In this document: positions 1 through 11,029 of the stretch, in pieces
How positions within the stretch are numbered: the stretch's first letter is position 1
How the letters are laid out: each line of letters opens with the position of its first letter
Assembly: GCF_029962835.1 (NCBI RefSeq)
Contig: NC_080582.1
Location: 74,644,177 to 74,708,176 of the forward strand
Reading direction: 5' to 3'
Length of the DNA: 64,000 bases
Source: Magnolia sinica
Taxonomy: Eukaryota; Streptophyta; Magnoliopsida; Magnoliales; Magnoliaceae
The notes under the pieces: model-generated
Told to the model about the DNA's origin: nothing
Seen by the model: only the letters and a program-made list of their open reading frames with translations
The model's database searches: none
Position numbers and translations under genes: made by a program

Positions 1-196
1 TTTTTGTTTGTCTAGGCATGGGATTATGCGTTTTCTTTTCTTTTCTTTCTTCAGTCTGTTTCTGTTCTATTTTTGTTTTCTTTTTGATTTTCTCTCTTTT
101 TCCTTCTTTACTTGTTGGTTTCTTCTCTGTGTAATCTGGCCTCTTTGGTTTTTGTTCTTTTTAATAAAGTTTTTCATCTTTCAAAAAAAAAAAAAA
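1..196 (+). mobile_element. LINE-like 3' end with poly(A) tail
   Basis: A pyrimidine-rich stretch is followed by AATAAAG at about 160 and a run of A at 183-196. A T-rich 3' untranslated region, AATAAA just before the end and a short A tail is the usual look of plant L1-type LINE 3' ends. The only frame here encodes Phe/Leu-rich low-complexity sequence and is not a believable protein. No reverse transcriptase is visible because the window begins here. A retroposed mRNA tail is the alternative. Confidence 0.4.
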
Positions 197-543
197 CCTT
201 AGTCAAATCAAAGATTTCTAGCACCTTACCAACAAGCGTGGCTCCGTTCTCTTGGTGGTGAAGAAATTATGCATGTTGACTCACTCTAGGTCAAAATCTA
301 TTTCGCTTATAGGTTCCTTGCCCACATTAAAATTGACAACTCTTGTTCGTTTTACTTTTTATGTATTTTTCTCAGGCACCAATGAACCTTTTAAGAGCCC
401 AAGGGATGTTCATCGTACAATTCATACAAGCCACTATTTCTTGACATATTACATAATTGATTGTTTTAGTTTAAGACTACTCAATGGGTCTTCACTAGTA
501 TGACATGAATGTTCTTTTCAGATTCTCTTTGATTTTCTATCCT

Positions 544-593
<50 letters not shown>

Positions 594-2566
594 TTTCTAT
601 TTCTATGTTCTCACTATGTCAGGTGGGCAGCCTATCATAAAAAATTTGCCAACCTACCATTCAAAAACCTGACCAGCTTACCTCAAATTGGTTGGATGAA
701 AGGCTAAGTTTATGGTGATGATTTTTCTTTTATGTAGAATTATTTGCTTATTGCTTGCAGAAGTGCCGTCATGCCTAAATTTCTGGAGTTTGTCATGCCA
801 GACACTAGAGCATTTCAAAACCTGGCTACCACTATTTCCAAGTTCCAAGGGCCAAAAAATGGTGAACCAATTAGTTCTACCATGAACTGTACTAAAGCTA
901 CCATTCAAGACCATTGAAAATACTTGGTTCCACTCTAGCCAAACACCCTAAAGTACCATCATGGCAACATCCACCACGATAGTTGACCTTTTGGAGGGAG
1001 TAGACACAACAACTGGGTCTAGCAGCTAATTAGTTCAAGCATCACACATTGAGTATCAAACCAAAACACAGCGACCAGTTATCAAAAAAGACGCTGATCA
1101 ATTCCAGCATCACCCATTGAGTATGATAGGAGTTCTGCTCACAACAAGGCATGTGGATGAAAACCTCCATTCTCCTCCAATAATCAATTCTACACTAAAA
1201 AAGCAATGTCTCCATAAAACACTCTCTCCAATTCATTGTGTTGTTGTGGTGAGGCTTAAGATTAAAAATGGATGGGTGGTATAGTATAAACATGGTATTG
1301 AATCAGCTAACTGAGAGACACCTACACTACAATTCAATGTCCTCAGTCTCAACTTACCTACAAAGAAAAAGACCTATGTCATGTGATGCACATGTGGGCA
1401 TGCACCCGTACACAGACAACAATGACCCCACATTGAAGCAAAAGCATATTTCGCAATACTGATTAACAGGCCCATTAGTCCATGCTTTATATTTATGCAC
1501 AAGTGATGAGTTGCAATTCAACAGATAGACCCACTTAGTCCAATTGCCTATCTTCATGGTTAGATCCTACATTAGTATTGCCATTAGTAAAGGCACAAAA
1601 TGACAGAGCAAACGAGTTCTCAAAACCCACATGGAGATCAACTGACACAGGAAACCATGATTTCTTCCTCTGGTTCTCAAGTATGTACACCAGGCAGACA
1701 CATGTGTTATTTTATTTCTCCTTGCCTTCATAGTTGGGATTGACATGTTTCTTGACCAAATTGTGTTAAATATTCGTATTAGATGTCAAACTAACCAAAA
1801 TTTGGGATCCATGGAAACTCCCAAAGGGAGGCTGCATGATGCATCCAGGCCAAAGATTATGCAATTCCCATATTATTTGAATGAGTTATGGCCAATTTCT
1901 GGAAGGCATATATGGTTGAGACAGGAATCAGGGATATTTTGGTCATTTTTAATGTTTTAGTGAAATAGATGGTTAGGATTAGAACCAATGGATGGCTATA
2001 ATTATGTTGTGGTTTCCTTTTTCTCTTTTTTGTTCTTTTTTTTAGAATAAGTATATAAGCATGTGAAGACTCTTCATGCATAGTTATGAAGAAATAAAAA
2101 AGTTATTTACTTGGATTATAGCATGCATTATTGCGCTTCTAGAATGTATTGCCCGCAGTAGAAGAAGAGCAAGGGAATATTGTGATTACTAGCATGGCAG
2201 CTAGTAGGCTGTTGGAAATCAATCCACGGTCCATCATCTATATTTTACAATGCATCTATGAAGAAACCTTGTAGGTGGATCTTCAAGAAGAAGGTGCTCA
2301 TCTGAATCAATATTCTCACCTTCAATCTGGTTGCATCACTCCAAGATAAGAAACCTAGCAGATTTTTCATTGGTTTCCAATTGTTGAAGCATCAACTGCA
2401 CTTCCACATAGAAGGTAGACGTCTAATACAGTGTAACTAACTAGTAGGACCGATTTATTAATATCCCATTAATATGCAGGTTTGACCCTCAAAAACAATG
2501 ATTTGCAGTAGAAAAGGGGGGCTAATTTAAATTCACAGAAGAAATGAATGAAAGAGAAAAACTCAC
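197..2566. other. no gene seen; possible long intron 1 of the DNA glycosylase gene
   Basis: No open frame here resembles a known protein. I looked on the minus strand for the next exon of the glycosylase at 2567-3053, which should start with an Asp codon completion and carry the conserved HDEEWG-like stretch, and did not find it. If the gene is intact, this stretch is intron and the rest lies left of position 1. It contains a (TA)n microsatellite and possibly the LINE tail at the left edge. Confidence 0.4.
547..591. repeat. (TA)n microsatellite
   Basis: About 22 uninterrupted TA dinucleotides in AT-rich non-coding DNA. Confidence 0.95.
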
Positions 2567-3053
2567 CAGTGTTTGGTGTCACCCACGCACACCTCTTCTT
2601 GCCCTGCAGAGTTTCCTGTGAAGAAACACTGTCCGAAACAATCTTCTCTGGCTTCGGACTGGATTGCTTCCTCCGACGTGCAGGATATGTTCGAACAATC
2701 CTTCCGGTAGAAGCTCGACTGCGCACTGAGGTAGATGAAGCATCCGAGGAGCAAGAAGCATTGAGTGACAAATTAGACTGCAAAAGCTGCTCCTGCCTCC
2801 TTAACGCTGAAGGAAAACTAAGAGAATGCATCAAATCTGGCGGGGATGATGAAGCAACAACAGCAGGAGGCGGAGTCTTCTTCTTCTCCTCCGCCGCCTC
2901 TGCAACTTCTGCTGCTCTCTCCACCTTCCTTGAAGGCTTCGACGCAGGTTTCCGTGCAACTAGCACCCCTGCTTTGTTTCCAGCAGGTCCGAGGACCGGC
3001 CTTGCTTCCGAATCCGCCACATTCATCGACCTCACCTTCGGAGCTCCTGACAT
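2567..3053 (-). CDS. TAG-type DNA-3-methyladenine glycosylase, first coding exon
   Basis: The ATG is at 3053-3051 and the frame runs 162 codons to a canonical donor (GTGAGT, 2566-2561). The protein begins MSGAPKVRSMNVADSEARPV and continues into a Lys/Pro/Ser-rich basic region. It ends KKRCAWVTPNT with one base of the next codon. That start and the CAWVTPNT segment are hallmarks, from family knowledge, of plant bacterial-TAG-like glycosylases, nuclear base-excision enzymes that remove 3-methyladenine; the Cys of CAW is the first zinc ligand. Only the non-catalytic N-terminal extension and the first residues of the domain are here. The phase-1 donor would complete an Asp codon, as in relatives. 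An in-frame start 66 codons upstream exists, but the upstream part is leader-like. Downstream exons are not in the window, so completeness is unknown. Confidence 0.85.
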
Positions 3054-3655
3054 AAAAAAATCTCCGAGTTTTTCTTCAGATCTGTGATTTCCGCGCCGAA
3101 ATCCCCCGATTTCTCCAATTTTACCCAACCTAGGGCTGAATCCAGCCGCTAAAAACTCAAATCTACCAATTAAGCCCTTCAAATCACATCCTTCTCGAAG
3201 TACTGACAGAATTGAATGGATCTCCCCACCAAACCCTAGAAAAGCATCCACTTAAAAAATACAAGCAATCTTGGGCTAATTCAACCACTCCGAGCCGCCA
3301 TTTTTCATCTAACATTCAAATCCGCTCATAGAAACCCGTAGAAAGAGAGATTTCATACCGCATTGCTGAAATTGGAGCTACGGAGCTCAAAAATCGCTCT
3401 AAAACGCGTTTTTCTCAAGTTTTCCCCATGAAAAAGATGCTACTTCTCTTAAATCCACGCCATTGGCTTTGAAATCCCGGAAAAAGCTGCAACCCCTGCA
3501 TTGGAAACGGATCGAAACCTCAATCTGCTGAAAGCAGCGAGGAATCGCTCCGATCTAATCTGAGAACGGAAGGATTCTGCGACTCTGGGGAAGGAAGCAG
3601 CGGAGAAATGCGATCTAGGGATTTTTCTGGACACGGGGTGGAAAAGGAGCGAATG
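3054..3655 (-). other. 5' leader of the glycosylase gene, possible leader intron 3082-3358
   Basis: The stretch between the glycosylase ATG and the TATA box has richer GC than the surroundings and several short A/C/T-rich pieces. A donor-like GTATG (minus strand, from 3358) and an acceptor-like TCACAG (ending at 3082) would remove a leader intron of about 277 bases. The splice sites are read by eye and the intron is inference. Transcription probably starts near 3655, about 30 bases from the TATA box. Confidence 0.4.
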
Positions 3656-3681
3656 AGAGGAGAGCGACGAGGGAGTTGGCA

Positions 3682-3688
3682 TTTTATA
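3682..3688 (-). promoter_or_regulatory. TATA box of the glycosylase gene
   Basis: On the minus strand the sequence reads CCATATAAAATGCC, a good TATA match about 630 bases upstream of the ATG and followed by a leader without long open frames. A palindromic repeat copy sits only about 400 bases further upstream (4093-4436). Confidence 0.5.
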
Positions 3689-4092
3689 TGGTGGTCACTG
3701 GTATTTGCCGGTGGGAGAAGGTGGACGACCGGCTGTAGCCAGTCGTACCGGCTGGAAGACGATTCCGAGCATCTTTCAGGGCGCTGGAGTGTGTGCAGAG
3801 GAGAATTTTGAATCCTACTCCTTTTCGCACACGTGGTAATGGGGAGCGTGCGTGAGGGATCCTGGCCGTTCGTCTACTGGACCTGCTTGTTTCATCGTTA
3901 TTCCAAAAGACAGTGAAGCTGCTGATCAGTTGGTCCATTCATGTGTGATTAACGGTGGATGGACACCTGTAGTTCACCTGATGGCCAGGCCCTTTTCCAG
4001 GCCAGCGAACGAACGTTTATGGGGCCATCCTGATAAATGGTCCCTTCGTGCATGGCACTACGACCTGGCTAGAGACGGACGGTCCTGTCGGG

Positions 4093-4436
4093 GGCTCTGT
4101 ACGGCCACCATAATGTATATTTTTTATACATGCCATCTTTCTATTTTGATAGAACATTAGTCATGAGCTTAGACCACACCACGGGAATCAGCCGGGATTG
4201 AAAGCTTACCATTGAAAACTAACCAGGAGCATGAAAGTTTGGGATCAAGCTGATATTTATGGCTTTCGGTTATACAGGTGAATGTAGCTCTATCCATGGG
4301 TTGGATATAATTAAACATCACAGCGGGCGTAGAAAGTTTACAGTGGGCTCTACTTCATTTTTGGCCTCATTCTCTTAAATGACCCGGTATGGATAAGACA
4401 TATACATTACAATGGGCCCCACAGATCCCTGAGGAC
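4093..4436. mobile_element. palindromic foldback repeat, copy 1 (complete)
   Basis: The left end reads GGGGGCTCTGTACGGCCACC followed by ATAATGTATA. The right end reads ACATTACAATGGGCCCCACA. The two arms are inverted relatives of each other: GACCACACCAC/GAAAGCTTACCATTGAAAAC in the left arm and the reverse type in the right. No coding capacity. It belongs to the family repeated about twenty times in this window. The structure suggests a foldback-type or MITE-type DNA element; the superfamily is not clear to me. Confidence 0.6.
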
Positions 4437-4509
4437 TATCAGTCTCTGGCTAGGTCTGGTCGGTGAGGTAGTACTCAATCCGTGCCTGTCAATCCCCGGT
4501 GGTCCTTGA

Positions 4510-5098
4510 CTGCGGGGCCCACAATGATTTATGTGACCTTTTTTTTTGGTTGTTAGCTTATCAGTACACCCACTGGCAGTTCACACCCCCGTTATCCACC
4601 CCCACCGGAGGAGAATCGACACGAAGACCTCAGTGATCAAACTAGGCATCTTTTACTCAGTCTACCACTGAGCTAATGATTTACGTGACTTACAGTCGTG
4701 CCTTCCGTCAATTTTGATAGTTAATTATAGGGCATGATAAAAATAAAAATAAAAATTTAGTAGATTCAAATTTCAAGTTGACCACATCACATGAAATAAT
4801 AGCAATCGGCTATTAAAAACTTCCTATGGGCCACAAAATTTTTACATCAAGCTGATATTTGTATGGTTGCTTCGTTTAGGTACTTACAACCTTATCAATG
4901 TACTAGATGGTAAGCTATTATTGCCATGGCCCCTAAAAATTTTAATGATGAGTATTCAATCACCACTCTTTCCTATAGTACAGTCCACCTAAATTTAGAT
5001 TGCTTCATTTTTTTTCGGATCATGCATTAAAATAGGCTTTCAAAATGGTAAAACAGTACTGATGTAAGGTGTGTGCTATGCATCACTGCGGGCTCCAA
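4510..5098. mobile_element. palindromic foldback repeat, copy 2, split by a SINE
   Basis: The left terminus GGGGCCCACAATGATTTATG is followed almost at once by the SINE at 4538-4674. The repeat then resumes with TTACAGTCGTGCC and shows the usual inner blocks: ATCAAGCTGATATTTGTATG at the centre, and TATTCAATCACCACT, CAGTCCACC and GGATCATGCATT in the right arm. It ends at CACTGCGGGCTCC. Confidence 0.6.
4538..4674 (-). mobile_element. tRNA-derived SINE, copy 1
   Basis: On the minus strand the element starts TAGCTCAGTGGTAGACTGAG, a good RNA polymerase III A box. It carries a B-box-like GTGTCGATTCTCC about 45 bases on and ends in a short A run (T run on the plus strand, 4539-4547). It is flanked by a 15-bp target duplication differing at one base (AATGATTTATGTGAC at 4523-4537, AATGATTTACGTGAC at 4675-4689). 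The body between boxes and tail, with GTGGGGGTGGATAAC-like blocks, matches the copies at 55341-55492 and 55598-55778. Confidence 0.8.
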
Positions 5099-5511
5099 AG
5101 TCAAGGATCCACCCACCACGGCCCTGCCTGTGCCATGCCTCCCACTTGCCAATGAATGTGAGAATGGACATCACTGTTTAGTGGATTTGGACTGGGTTAC
5201 TGCCTTTGCCCCCACCAAGCTATTATAATCACGGGTGGATTTAGACTGCCTATTGCCATTTTCAATACCGAGCTAACATAAACATGACATGGCAAGATTT
5301 AATTAGACTGGAAACTTCGGTAACAAATGAAGCCCACAAAGCATGTTCAATAGGGACACCTATTGGGTATTATTGCTCATGCACCAACGTTGGTACAGCC
5401 ACAGTAGGGATGGAATTCGTGGGATGGCATGCACTATGAAAGATTGGATGTGAAGGGAAGGGAAGTGGATTGCGTCTGAAACAATTAGGATAATAAGCCA
5501 TCTGACCCGAG

Positions 5512-5770
5512 CTATTGGGGGGCCCACCATGATGCATCTGTTGATACACATTGTCCATTCATTTTCTCATGTCATTTTAACCGTATGAGCCCAAAAATGA
5601 ATCAGAATTCCAGTGGACTACACTAAATAGTGAGCTTGGGTTGCATTAAATGCAAGAGTCAATTCTAGTGTGGTCCACGCCAGTGTTAGATTACTTCATT
5701 TTTAAACTCATATGTTAAAATAGTACAAGAAAATGGATGGCCGGTTAGTCATGGTGGGCTCCTTGAGAGC
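5512..5770. mobile_element. palindromic foldback repeat, copy 3 (short form)
   Basis: The left end is GGGGGGCCCACCATGATGCA and the right end is GTCATGGTGGGCTCCTTGAG. In between are the arm motifs TGTCCATTCATTTTCTCATG, ATGAGCCCAAAAATGAATC and the inverse AGTGTGGTCCACG. The central block found in long copies is missing. Confidence 0.55.
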
Positions 5771-5908
5771 TCATCAGAACAGGATTTGGACGCAATCCAC
5801 TTCCGCTGCGAAGTACCTATTTGATGAGACCATAAATTTGGTGAGGTGAGCACACTAAAACGTGGATTGGGTATTATCCCACCATGCCTAGCTAGAAATT
5901 GACAGGGC

Positions 5909-6095
5909 TCCGAGGGGCCATCATGGTGTATGGGTTTTATCCACACCATCCATCCATTTTTCAATATCATTTATGGTCCACTTGAACCTTATAATTACCT
6001 CATTTTTTAGCTTGCATCCTAAAATGATATGGAAAAATGGATGGACGGTGTAAATAAAACCCATACACCTAGTAGCCACTCAGAACCCCAGCTTG
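5909..6095. mobile_element. palindromic foldback repeat, copy 4 (minimal hairpin)
   Basis: A compact copy in which the two terminal arms nearly touch. GTGTATGGGTTTTATCCACA and CCATCCATCCATTTTTC on the left are mirrored on the right by GAAAAATGGATGGACGGTG and AAATAAAACCCATACACC. The arm junction is near 6000. This is the clearest case of hairpin potential in the family. Confidence 0.6.
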
Positions 6096-6407
6096 TTCCT
6101 AGCTAGGTACGAGCAGGATTAGTCCCAATCCACATCCGGACGGTAGGGCTCATCTTGATCCATGTATCATATATTCATGCCGTTCATCAACTTTACCACC
6201 AACTCGATTTAAGGCACTGGCTATAAAAATAAGCATATTCAAATCTTAGGCAGACTACACCATGAGAGATTGCTACCAAAGAGAGTGATGACTGAGCACC
6301 TATTATTAAAATTTCACAGGAGACTTGCTAATGTTTGTTTGTTATCCAACCTATTAATAGAAGCATATTGCACGGTGACCTAACACTGCTCAATCAGGAA
6401 GTGTTGG

Positions 6408-6740
6408 ACTTTGTGGGGCCATCGTGATATATATGTGTTTTACATCCATGTCATTTACCCATTTTGTCAGCTCATTTAGGAAAACAGATGGAAAGCTTGA
6501 GTAGACCACACCACAAGAAACAATAGAGATAATGACATCTACCATTAAAACATTCCTCGGGCTCACCATAATGTTTATTAGATGCTTTTAGTTGGTGGCG
6601 CTCAATCACCACTCACCACCAAACCTTTTGGCATGCTCCTTTTTTGGATTATGCCCTTTGAATGAGTTGGCAAAATAGATAAATGGCATAGATAAAACAC
6701 ATACATTACGGTGGGCTCCGCAATAACACCACCTTGCAGT
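6408..6740. mobile_element. palindromic foldback repeat, copy 5
   Basis: Left end CTTTGTGGGGCCATCGTGAT, right end TACATTACGGTGGGCTCCGC. The inner motifs AGTAGACCACACCAC and TTCAATCACCACTC (6606-6625 region) are in the expected order. Confidence 0.55.
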
Positions 6741-6769
6741 GTGGTGTTGTGGTCACCACCCATTTCACT

Positions 6770-7000
6770 TGCCTTGTTGATAAGGTCACATGGTATTTAG
6801 CTTGATTCAAACTTTCATTGCCCACGGTAATTTTTTTTTAATAGTGAGCATTTAATCACCACAGTTACTATGTGGGTTACACTTGAGATTTGGATTGATT
6901 TCATTTCTTGGGGCCGTGCCTTAAAGTGAGCTAGCAAAATGGATGGGCAGCATGACTTACAACATATACATCAAGATAGGCCTCAAGGTCAAGGTGTCAC
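6770..7000. mobile_element. palindromic foldback repeat, copy 6 (right half)
   Basis: Only the second half of the consensus is evident: GATAAGGTCACATGG, AGCTTGATTCAAAC, ATTTAATCACCACAG, GGGTTACACTTGAGATTTGG, a Trp/His-free inner block and then AAAATGGATGGGCAG with CATATACATCAAGATAGGCC at the end. Confidence 0.45.
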
Positions 7001-8085
7001 CTAAGCTCATATTTTCGTGCCTCACCAAACTGCATTCCAAGACCCAATAGCTTTGGGTCATGCAAACTTTCATGCATGCTTTGCGTAGGCAATGTAACTA
7101 AAATCCCACCCCATCATGCTTGTACCAACTTGCATACAAAAGTGTGGCGGTACCTGATGTGCATTCGTTTAAAAGTTGTTTGGTTAAGCGGACACTCAAC
7201 CAAGCCTTGTCTATTATAGCAACTTGTTATCTAATCAAATCCCACCCATTATACATGTGCAGGGCAGTACCTAACCCGAGTCCTTGTTTTGTGATTATTA
7301 GTGTTAGCTGCTCAGTTTGCTTTTAATTATGTGAGCATGTCAGAATCGGTACAACAACTCAATCCAAACCAATCAACTGACCCCAAGTAGCAAAATAAGC
7401 ACATACATCCAATATGAACATATATGACTAATATGAATGTATTTGACCATATTCCAAGAAGATCGATTGCTTACTCGGTCACTTGCAAATTTTGATAATG
7501 ATCAGTCGATAATCAAATGGTTGGGTTCTTTCTCCAAAGATAAGTTATTATGTGTCTTCTATAAGAAATGACTTTTAAAATATGAGTGCAAGTCAAACAA
7601 AATGAAAAACTCATAATCAATTACTGTGAGCAATTGTAAGAATGTGTATATTGAAATAACTACTTAATATTGGGTAAAGAGTAAATTCAATATATGAGCG
7701 AGAACTTATATTACAGCTAAATATTATTAGCTAAGAATTACTACTAATGGATTATCGCTACTTACAAGATAAGCTAATATAAAGGAAATTGATAAGATAA
7801 TTTATTTATTTATTTATTTATTTATTTTGGATTGAGTTGTTTGATATATTTGTTCCATCACATTGATATATTATTTATAAAGTTTTGTTGCAACTTGTTC
7901 TTCCAGATCCTTTCACATTGCTCTGCTATTTCTATAGTTATCTTGCAGCTTCTTATTCCATATCCTTCTTTCATTTCTGCAACAGTTAAAACAGCCGAAA
8001 AGCTTCTCTCTAAATCATTCTTTTGTTATGTTTTTTTTTTTTTTTTTGATTGTTCCTCTTCCACTTGGCTAAGCTCTGTTTCTCT
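7001..8085. other. AT-rich stretch, no gene seen; (TTTA)n at 7800-7828
   Basis: No plausible coding frame and no repeat structure apart from a short (ATTT)n microsatellite at about 7800-7828. A pyrimidine-rich segment with a T run follows at 8028-8048. It holds the start of an open frame of 195 codons, which I do not regard as a gene (see the next entry). Confidence 0.5.
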
Positions 8086-8545
8086 CAGTCGTCACTCACC
8101 CTTCGACTACACACCGGTTGCATCTCTTTTATCGGTTGCGTGCCCGCGCTCCACTCGACCTCTCTCCGTATATTTCCATTTTGACCGCTCGACCAATCTT
8201 CTTACCGCATTGTGTTTCCTGACTTCTCTTAGGCACTCAATTTGTTTAAAGACACATTTTGACCGCTCTTTTTTCTTTCATACACCTCTCAGCAGCTCGT
8301 TCTCCTCCTGTATGTCTCTCGGCCGCTTGATTTGTTGTTGGACACCTATCGGTTGCTCTTTTCACCTCCGTACGCTTGTCGAGCGCTCATTCTATTTTGA
8401 CTGCTTAACCATGCTTTAGTCATGTTCTGCTTCCGTACACTTCTCGACCACTCAACTTGCTTTTGGTCACCCCTCGACAGCTTCCTGGATGCCTCTCAGT
8501 CACTTAGTTTGCTTTTGAATACCTATCGACTGCTCATATCTCATT
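8086..8545. repeat. degenerate minisatellite, about 40-45-bp units
   Basis: Blocks built on CCGCTC, GACTTGTTTTTGGA-like and ACACCTCTCGACCACTC-like pieces recur about ten times with many substitutions. An open frame spans 7832-8419, but its protein (Ser/Phe/Leu-rich, repeated RS..F pieces) is just the translation of this array. Confidence 0.55.
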
Positions 8546-9149
8546 ATTCTATAAGATGTGCTTTTGTAAAAACACTCTAAACATCATTTTGAAGATCTTT
8601 AGTATGTTATGTCTTTCTTGCTATACTAGTTGTCCTTTGCAATTAAGTTTCCTATGAACCATTAAAAATATGGTACAATAACATGTAACCTATCCATGAT
8701 CCACCTAACAAATAGGTTAATGGATGTCATCCCAACCATGGGCTCCTTTGCTGGTGGATGATCTTCTATGTGAAAGCGAAGATTTCAATGGTAAGAACCG
8801 CTTATATAATGGGTCACATCCTGTATATGCTGCATACAGAGGGGGGAAAAAAAAGCATTCAGGATTAGAAAAATCATCAATGATCCATAAAATGAGGGCT
8901 CACATTCTAAGAAAATGAGTCAAATGTTCAACTAAGTTGAAATGTTACAGTATGAGTTTTTTCTTTTTCTTTTTCTTTTTTTCAATCGAAGTGAGACCAT
9001 CATATGAACGGTTTAGATCACAAAAACATGACCTTGGATTTAAGGGCTATGATCACAATTGGAAATGTAGATAATGCGTGGGCCATGGGACTTCATTAGG
9101 TGGGTACCCCGCATACCTGCTCAACCCAAGAGATGCCGGCTTAGGGGGT
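8546..9149. other. no gene or clear repeat seen
   Basis: Intergenic sequence with a T/C-rich tract near 8958-8983. The short frame at 8724-8918 has no recognisable domain or homology. Confidence 0.4.
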
Positions 9150-9590
9150 GTTGCCCACACGGACCGCCACTTGTATTTGTTTTATATTTAGTCTATTCAT
9201 TTTGCCAGCTCATTTTAGGTCATGAGCTAAAAAGAATGAAACAAATCCAAATCTTAACGGTCTGCAGCACGGGAAAAAGTAATGATAAAAACACTCACCA
9301 TTAAGACCTTCCTAAGGCCCACATTAATTTTTTATTTGCTCCAACATATTAATAAGGAAGGTCACATGAACCTACACGAAGGAAAACCCAACTATTAGCT
9401 TTATATGAAACTTGTGTGGACCGTATAAAGTTTTAATCAGTGGGTGTTCAATCACAACTAATTCCCATGGTGTAGTCCACTCCAATTTTAGGTATGCTTC
9501 AATTTTCGGGTACATGTCTTAAAATGAGTTGACAAAACGGACGGCTAGCTATAAAACACGTAGATCATGGTGGGCCCCACAGCGTCCAAC
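9150..9590. mobile_element. palindromic foldback repeat, copy 7
   Basis: Starts with CGGACCGCCACTTGTATTTG and ends with AGATCATGGTGGGCCCCACA. It has the full inner order: TTAGGTCATGAGC, the left arm block TCACCATTAAGACCTTCC, the central CCAACATATTAATAAGGAAG, then TTTTAATCAGTGGGTGTTCA and TGGTGTAGTCCACTCC of the right arm. Confidence 0.6.
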
Positions 9591-9900
9591 ACACCAACAG
9601 GGTGGTGTGGGTAACACCACCTGATCCGTGTCCCCGTCCAAGAACCGTTCAATTATCAAGTGGACCACATGTGACGTTGAGTGTAGAAGTTTGTCGATCT
9701 ATTTAATATTAGCCGTTCATTTTCTCATAAACGTGCGGTGCACTGTACACTTGTGAGCAGAACTACCTGATTTCAGGGCATCTACGTAGCGAGGCGTCCA
9801 TGATGAACGACCAGATATCTCACACGAGCAACTCGTAAAGATATTTTGCTGGGTGCTTCTCTAACCACGTGCGAACGGCCTGGACGGAAATCGGTCCAGA

Positions 9901-10985
9901 CAGGGGCTCTGTGGGCCCACCTTGATGTACGGGCTTAATCCACATTGTTCAATCATTTTTTTTATATCATCTCAAAGCATGAGACCTTAGATGAGCCATA
10001 TCCAAAGGTCGAGTGGACCACAGAAGCAACGGTGATAATGATGTTATGTTCACCGTTGAAACCTTCTTAGGACCCGCAGTAATTTTAATTTTCCATCAGA
10101 CCTGTTCAAAAGGTTACATAAACCTGGATGCAAGGAAATCACAAATTTCAGCTTGATCCACACGAGACTTCTCGAATCCACGAGGAAAGAAAGCGAAAAT
10201 AGAAATAAATTCTAATAAATTCGAAATTGATTAATTGATGAATAAAAACGAGTTCATAACCCTTTAAATAGGGGTACCAAGCAATAGGAAAGACATTAGG
10301 ATCAAACTACAACTCAAACTCTTAGAATCGCGACTTACTATAAATAATAAACTTACTATTTATAGACGGTCGTGATGTCTGCTAGTGTCAGAGTTTTCGG
10401 CCAAAAATAGTAAGTGTCTATTGGCTTCACCAAACCGTTCTCCTAATTATTCTAAGCTCTTTTCACGTTGGCGCAACTCCTAAAGCCCGACGGATGAAGA
10501 GTTATAATCAAACTAAAACTAACTATTAATAATAAAAACGAAAATAAAAGAGAAACGACCATCGATTCAGGGGTTTTTTGTAATTCCCCTGCATAGCCGG
10601 GTTGGTTGGCTTCGAGCTCGTTCTACCCCAAAATCATATATTTTACATCGATAACTCATTCCGGATTGCAAGATACGCCCGATTTAAGGTTTGATGGTCC
10701 GGATCACTTCGTTGCCGAGGGCCTTTTTCGATCCATCTTGGCCATGTAACCGTCCGCGACCCACTCTACATCCTTTCATTTGGTTTGTGTAACCCAATCA
10801 TTAGGTTGGATGGTAAACAAATATTACAGTGGGCCTTTAGAAGTTTTAATGGTAGGTGTTCAATCACCAGTCTTATGATAATGTCTCGGTTTTTATTCAC
10901 GTCATAAAATGATCAGAAATGCTAGATGGATGGCGGGGATAAAACTCAAATATCATGAAAGGGGCTTACGTAGCACTGTCTAATA
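9901..10985. mobile_element. palindromic foldback repeat, copy 8, interrupted
   Basis: The left part (9901-10160) starts CAGGGGCTCTGTGGGCCCAC and reaches AATTTCAGCTTGATCC. The right part (about 10775-10985) resumes with GGTTTGTGTAACCCAATC, ATTAGGTTGGATGGTAAAC and TTCAATCACCAG, and ends with ATGAAAGGGGC. About 600 bases of unrelated sequence lie between them. Confidence 0.5.
10165..10770. mobile_element. unclassified insertion, LTR-fragment-like
   Basis: This sequence interrupts foldback copy 8. It has an A-rich left half with GAAAGCGAAAATAG and AATAAAAACG blocks, a short inverted piece (AATAATAAACTTACTATT, 10345-10362) and a GC-richer right part. The style resembles LTR retrotransposon debris, but I see no terminal TG/CA, target duplication or coding sequence to prove it. 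Confidence 0.3.
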
Positions 10986-11029
10986 GCATGTTGTCAAACG
11001 GATGCCTTCAAGCTGCAACGCGCTGCTCG

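Noticed and set aside
2548..3087. Plus-strand frame over the glycosylase exon
   Set aside because: It is the antisense shadow of a well-supported exon.
7832..8419. Open frame of 195 codons
   Set aside because: It overlaps a pyrimidine-rich tract and a degenerate minisatellite; the peptide is low-complexity without a domain.
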